Assembly: GCF_025150745.1 (NCBI RefSeq)
Contig: NZ_CP102282.1
Location: 1,623,501-1,687,500, forward strand
Length of the DNA stretch: 64,000 bases
From: Eubacterium ventriosum
GTDB lineage: Bacteria > Bacillota > Clostridia > Lachnospirales > Lachnospiraceae
Direction: 5' to 3'
In this document: positions 62,667 through 64,000 of the stretch, in pieces
Position numbering within the stretch: the first letter of the stretch is position 1
Layout: the number at the start of each line of letters is the position of its first letter
Position numbers and translations under genes: made by a program
Notes under the pieces: model-generated
Seen by the model: only the letters and a program-made list of their open reading frames with translations
What the model was told of the DNA's origin: nothing
Database searches by the model: none

Positions 62667-64000
62667 ATGAAATTAAAACTAGCAGTATGTATTTTTGTGG
62701 CAGTGTTTTTGTCAGCGGTTATTTTTAAAGTTAATCAGGTAGAGTATATTCCTGAATATGATTCAGGAGAAAAGTCCCTGCAGGCGGTCAATAGCGAAAA
62801 TATTACTGAAATAAAAACAGAAGCAGAGACCACAACAAATGACGAAAGCAAAAAAGATAACACAGTTAGAATTGTTATTTTAAATAATAATTATATCACA
62901 ATGCACTATTCAAAATTTGTAGCCAAGGCATCAGTACTAAACATATATTTTGGAGAGAATTTTAAAAATAAAAAGAGCATAAAGAAGCAGATTGATATTG
63001 GAACAGGCAGTAAATATTTTAAACAAAGCAATGTTATAAAAGTGGAGCCTAAAGGTGAAATGTCAATACTGAAAGATGAAAAGAATATGCAAAGTTATAA
63101 GGGGATTTTCTACATATATAAAGAAAGCAGTGGTCTTGTGTTAGTTAATCAGGTTGGCATGGAAGATTATGTTGCAGCGGTAATTTCCAGCGAAATAGGG
63201 GAAGAATCGCCAAAAGAAGCCCTTAAGGCACAGGCAGTTTGTGCCAGAACATATATTATGAAAAGTCAGGGCAAAAAATATAAAAAATACAATGCCAAGG
63301 GAGACGACAGCGTAAGTTATCAGGTGTACAACAAAAACGTTCCCGGAGAAAACAGCATAAAAGCAGCAAATGAAACAAAAGGCACGGTAATGAAGTATAA
63401 AGGAAAATTAATAAATGCATATTATTTTTCTACGTCATGGGGATATACAACAGACTATAGAATATGGGGGATAAAGAAACAGAAATATTTAAAGGAAACC
63501 AATCTTACAACAATCACGGAAAACATATCAGATGAAAAAATCTTTGATAAATATATAAAAGAAAAACCTAAATCAGTAGAGAAAAAATCGCCTTTTTATA
63601 GATGGACAACATATCTGACAACTAAGCAGATAGAAAATTCCATATACAAAAATATGGCAGTAAATGTAGGCACAATTAACCGAATGGAAATAAACAAAAG
63701 AGGGGCAGGGGGAATAGTTGCCCAAATGACTATTTATGGAGATAAGAGACAAATATCCATTGTAAATCAAAATCAGATTAGAAAAATACTAAGCTCATAT
63801 TACTCAACAATAAAACTAAGCGATAAAACCAAGAGAACAAAATTAAGCATGCTTCCAAGTGCGTTTATTTCAATAAAAAGTGTTTACAAAAACAACAAAT
63901 TGGATGGAATAAAAATATACGGAGGTGGATTTGGACACGGAAGTGGAATGAGCCAAAGTGCTGCCTGCCAAATGGCAAAAAAAGGAAAAGGTTACAAGGA
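62667..64000 (+). CDS. SpoIID/LytB-family protein, 3' end beyond the window
   Basis: At least 444 residues, running open to the end. Signal/membrane segment at 4-20 (L-A-V-C-I-F-V-A-V-F-L-S-A-V-I-F). Then a Thr/Glu/Lys-rich linker and the SpoIID domain: E-D-Y-V-A-A-V-I-S-S-E-I-G, E-A-L-K-A-Q-A-V-C-A-R-T-Y, Y-F-S-T-S-W-G-Y-T and G-x-G-x-G-H-G-S-G-M-S-Q-x-A-A. GGGGGAAG precedes the ATG. SpoIID is a lytic transglycosylase of spore engulfment; vegetative LytB-type homologues modify amidases. The C-terminus is unknown. Confidence 0.88.
   Translation, partial: MKLKLAVCIFVAVFLSAVIFKVNQVEYIPEYDSGEKSLQAVNSENITEIKTEAETTTNDESKKDNTVRIVILNNNYITMHYSKFVAKASVLNIYFGENFKNKKSIKKQIDIGTGSKYFKQSNVIKVEPKGEMSILKDEKNMQSYKGIFYIYKESSGLVLVNQVGMEDYVAAVISSEIGEESPKEALKAQAVCARTYIMKSQGKKYKKYNAKGDDSVSYQVYNKNVPGENSIKAANETKGTVMKYKGKLINAYYFSTSWGYTTDYRIWGIKKQKYLKETNLTTITENISDEKIFDKYIKEKPKSVEKKSPFYRWTTYLTTKQIENSIYKNMAVNVGTINRMEINKRGAGGIVAQMTIYGDKRQISIVNQNQIRKILSSYYSTIKLSDKTKRTKLSMLPSAFISIKSVYKNNKLDGIKIYGGGFGHGSGMSQSAACQMAKKGKGYK

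Overview
This is an AT-rich, Gram-positive chromosomal segment. The pyrH-frr-uppS-cdsA-dxr-rseP-ispG-polC block, a PolC-type replicase, purine-rich ribosome binding sites, a Firmicutes-like 6S RNA and many Thr/Lys-rich secreted proteins all point to a Clostridia species, most likely Lachnospiraceae. This taxonomic call is inference; no 16S rRNA gene is present.

Layout. 1-5.8 kb holds a BspA-like secreted protein, a cluster of inverted repeats, and an uncharacterised J-domain operon (J-protein, small partner with the same C-terminal motif, CxxC mini-protein, propeller-like protein). 5.9-17.1 kb is the core pyrH-to-polC block (UMP kinase, ribosome recycling, isoprenoid and phospholipid synthesis, site-2 protease, replicative polymerase). 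tRNA-Glu(CTC) follows. 17.5-23.8 kb is a cluster of membrane-anchored, pilin- or TasA-like surface proteins, two of them broken by a nonsense codon and a frameshift. 23.9-31.5 kb is a graveyard of mobile or accessory DNA: WYL regulator tail, phosphoesterase pseudogene, IS3 remnant cutting a tyrosine recombinase, a regulator gene pair behind twin operator-like repeats, a dead PIN toxin-antitoxin pair and an mscL fragment. 31.6-34.2 kb encodes a secreted GH16 beta-glucanase. A 5' remnant of a LMW protein-tyrosine-phosphatase gene (29.57 kb) and the intact gene (35.9 kb) share a 14-bp perfect repeat and may mark the ends of an integrated segment of about 6.3 kb.

35.9-64 kb is housekeeping again: aldo/keto reductase with ferredoxin domain, thyA-dfrA (coupled thymidylate/folate metabolism), a SpoIID-like peptidoglycan protein, nth, carAB, a eukaryotic-type Ser/Thr kinase, a UDPGP-family uridylyltransferase, argS, a CPBP protease, a glycosyltransferase, metY, an orphan eukaryotic-type HisA, a TepA-like ClpP relative, a YfbR-like nucleotidase, topB, glmS with a left-handed beta-helix transferase, a 6S RNA locus and the start of another SpoIID-family gene that runs off the window. 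glmS, the helix transferase and the UDPGP enzyme fit together as UDP-GlcNAc supply.

The best candidates for undescribed biology are the J-domain operon, the surface-fibre cluster, the regulator pair with twin operators, the putative attachment duplication in the phosphatase gene, the terminator that contains the ribosome binding site of the ClpP-like gene, and the extended 3' structure after 6S RNA. All functional calls rest on recognised motifs read by eye; no database search was possible.
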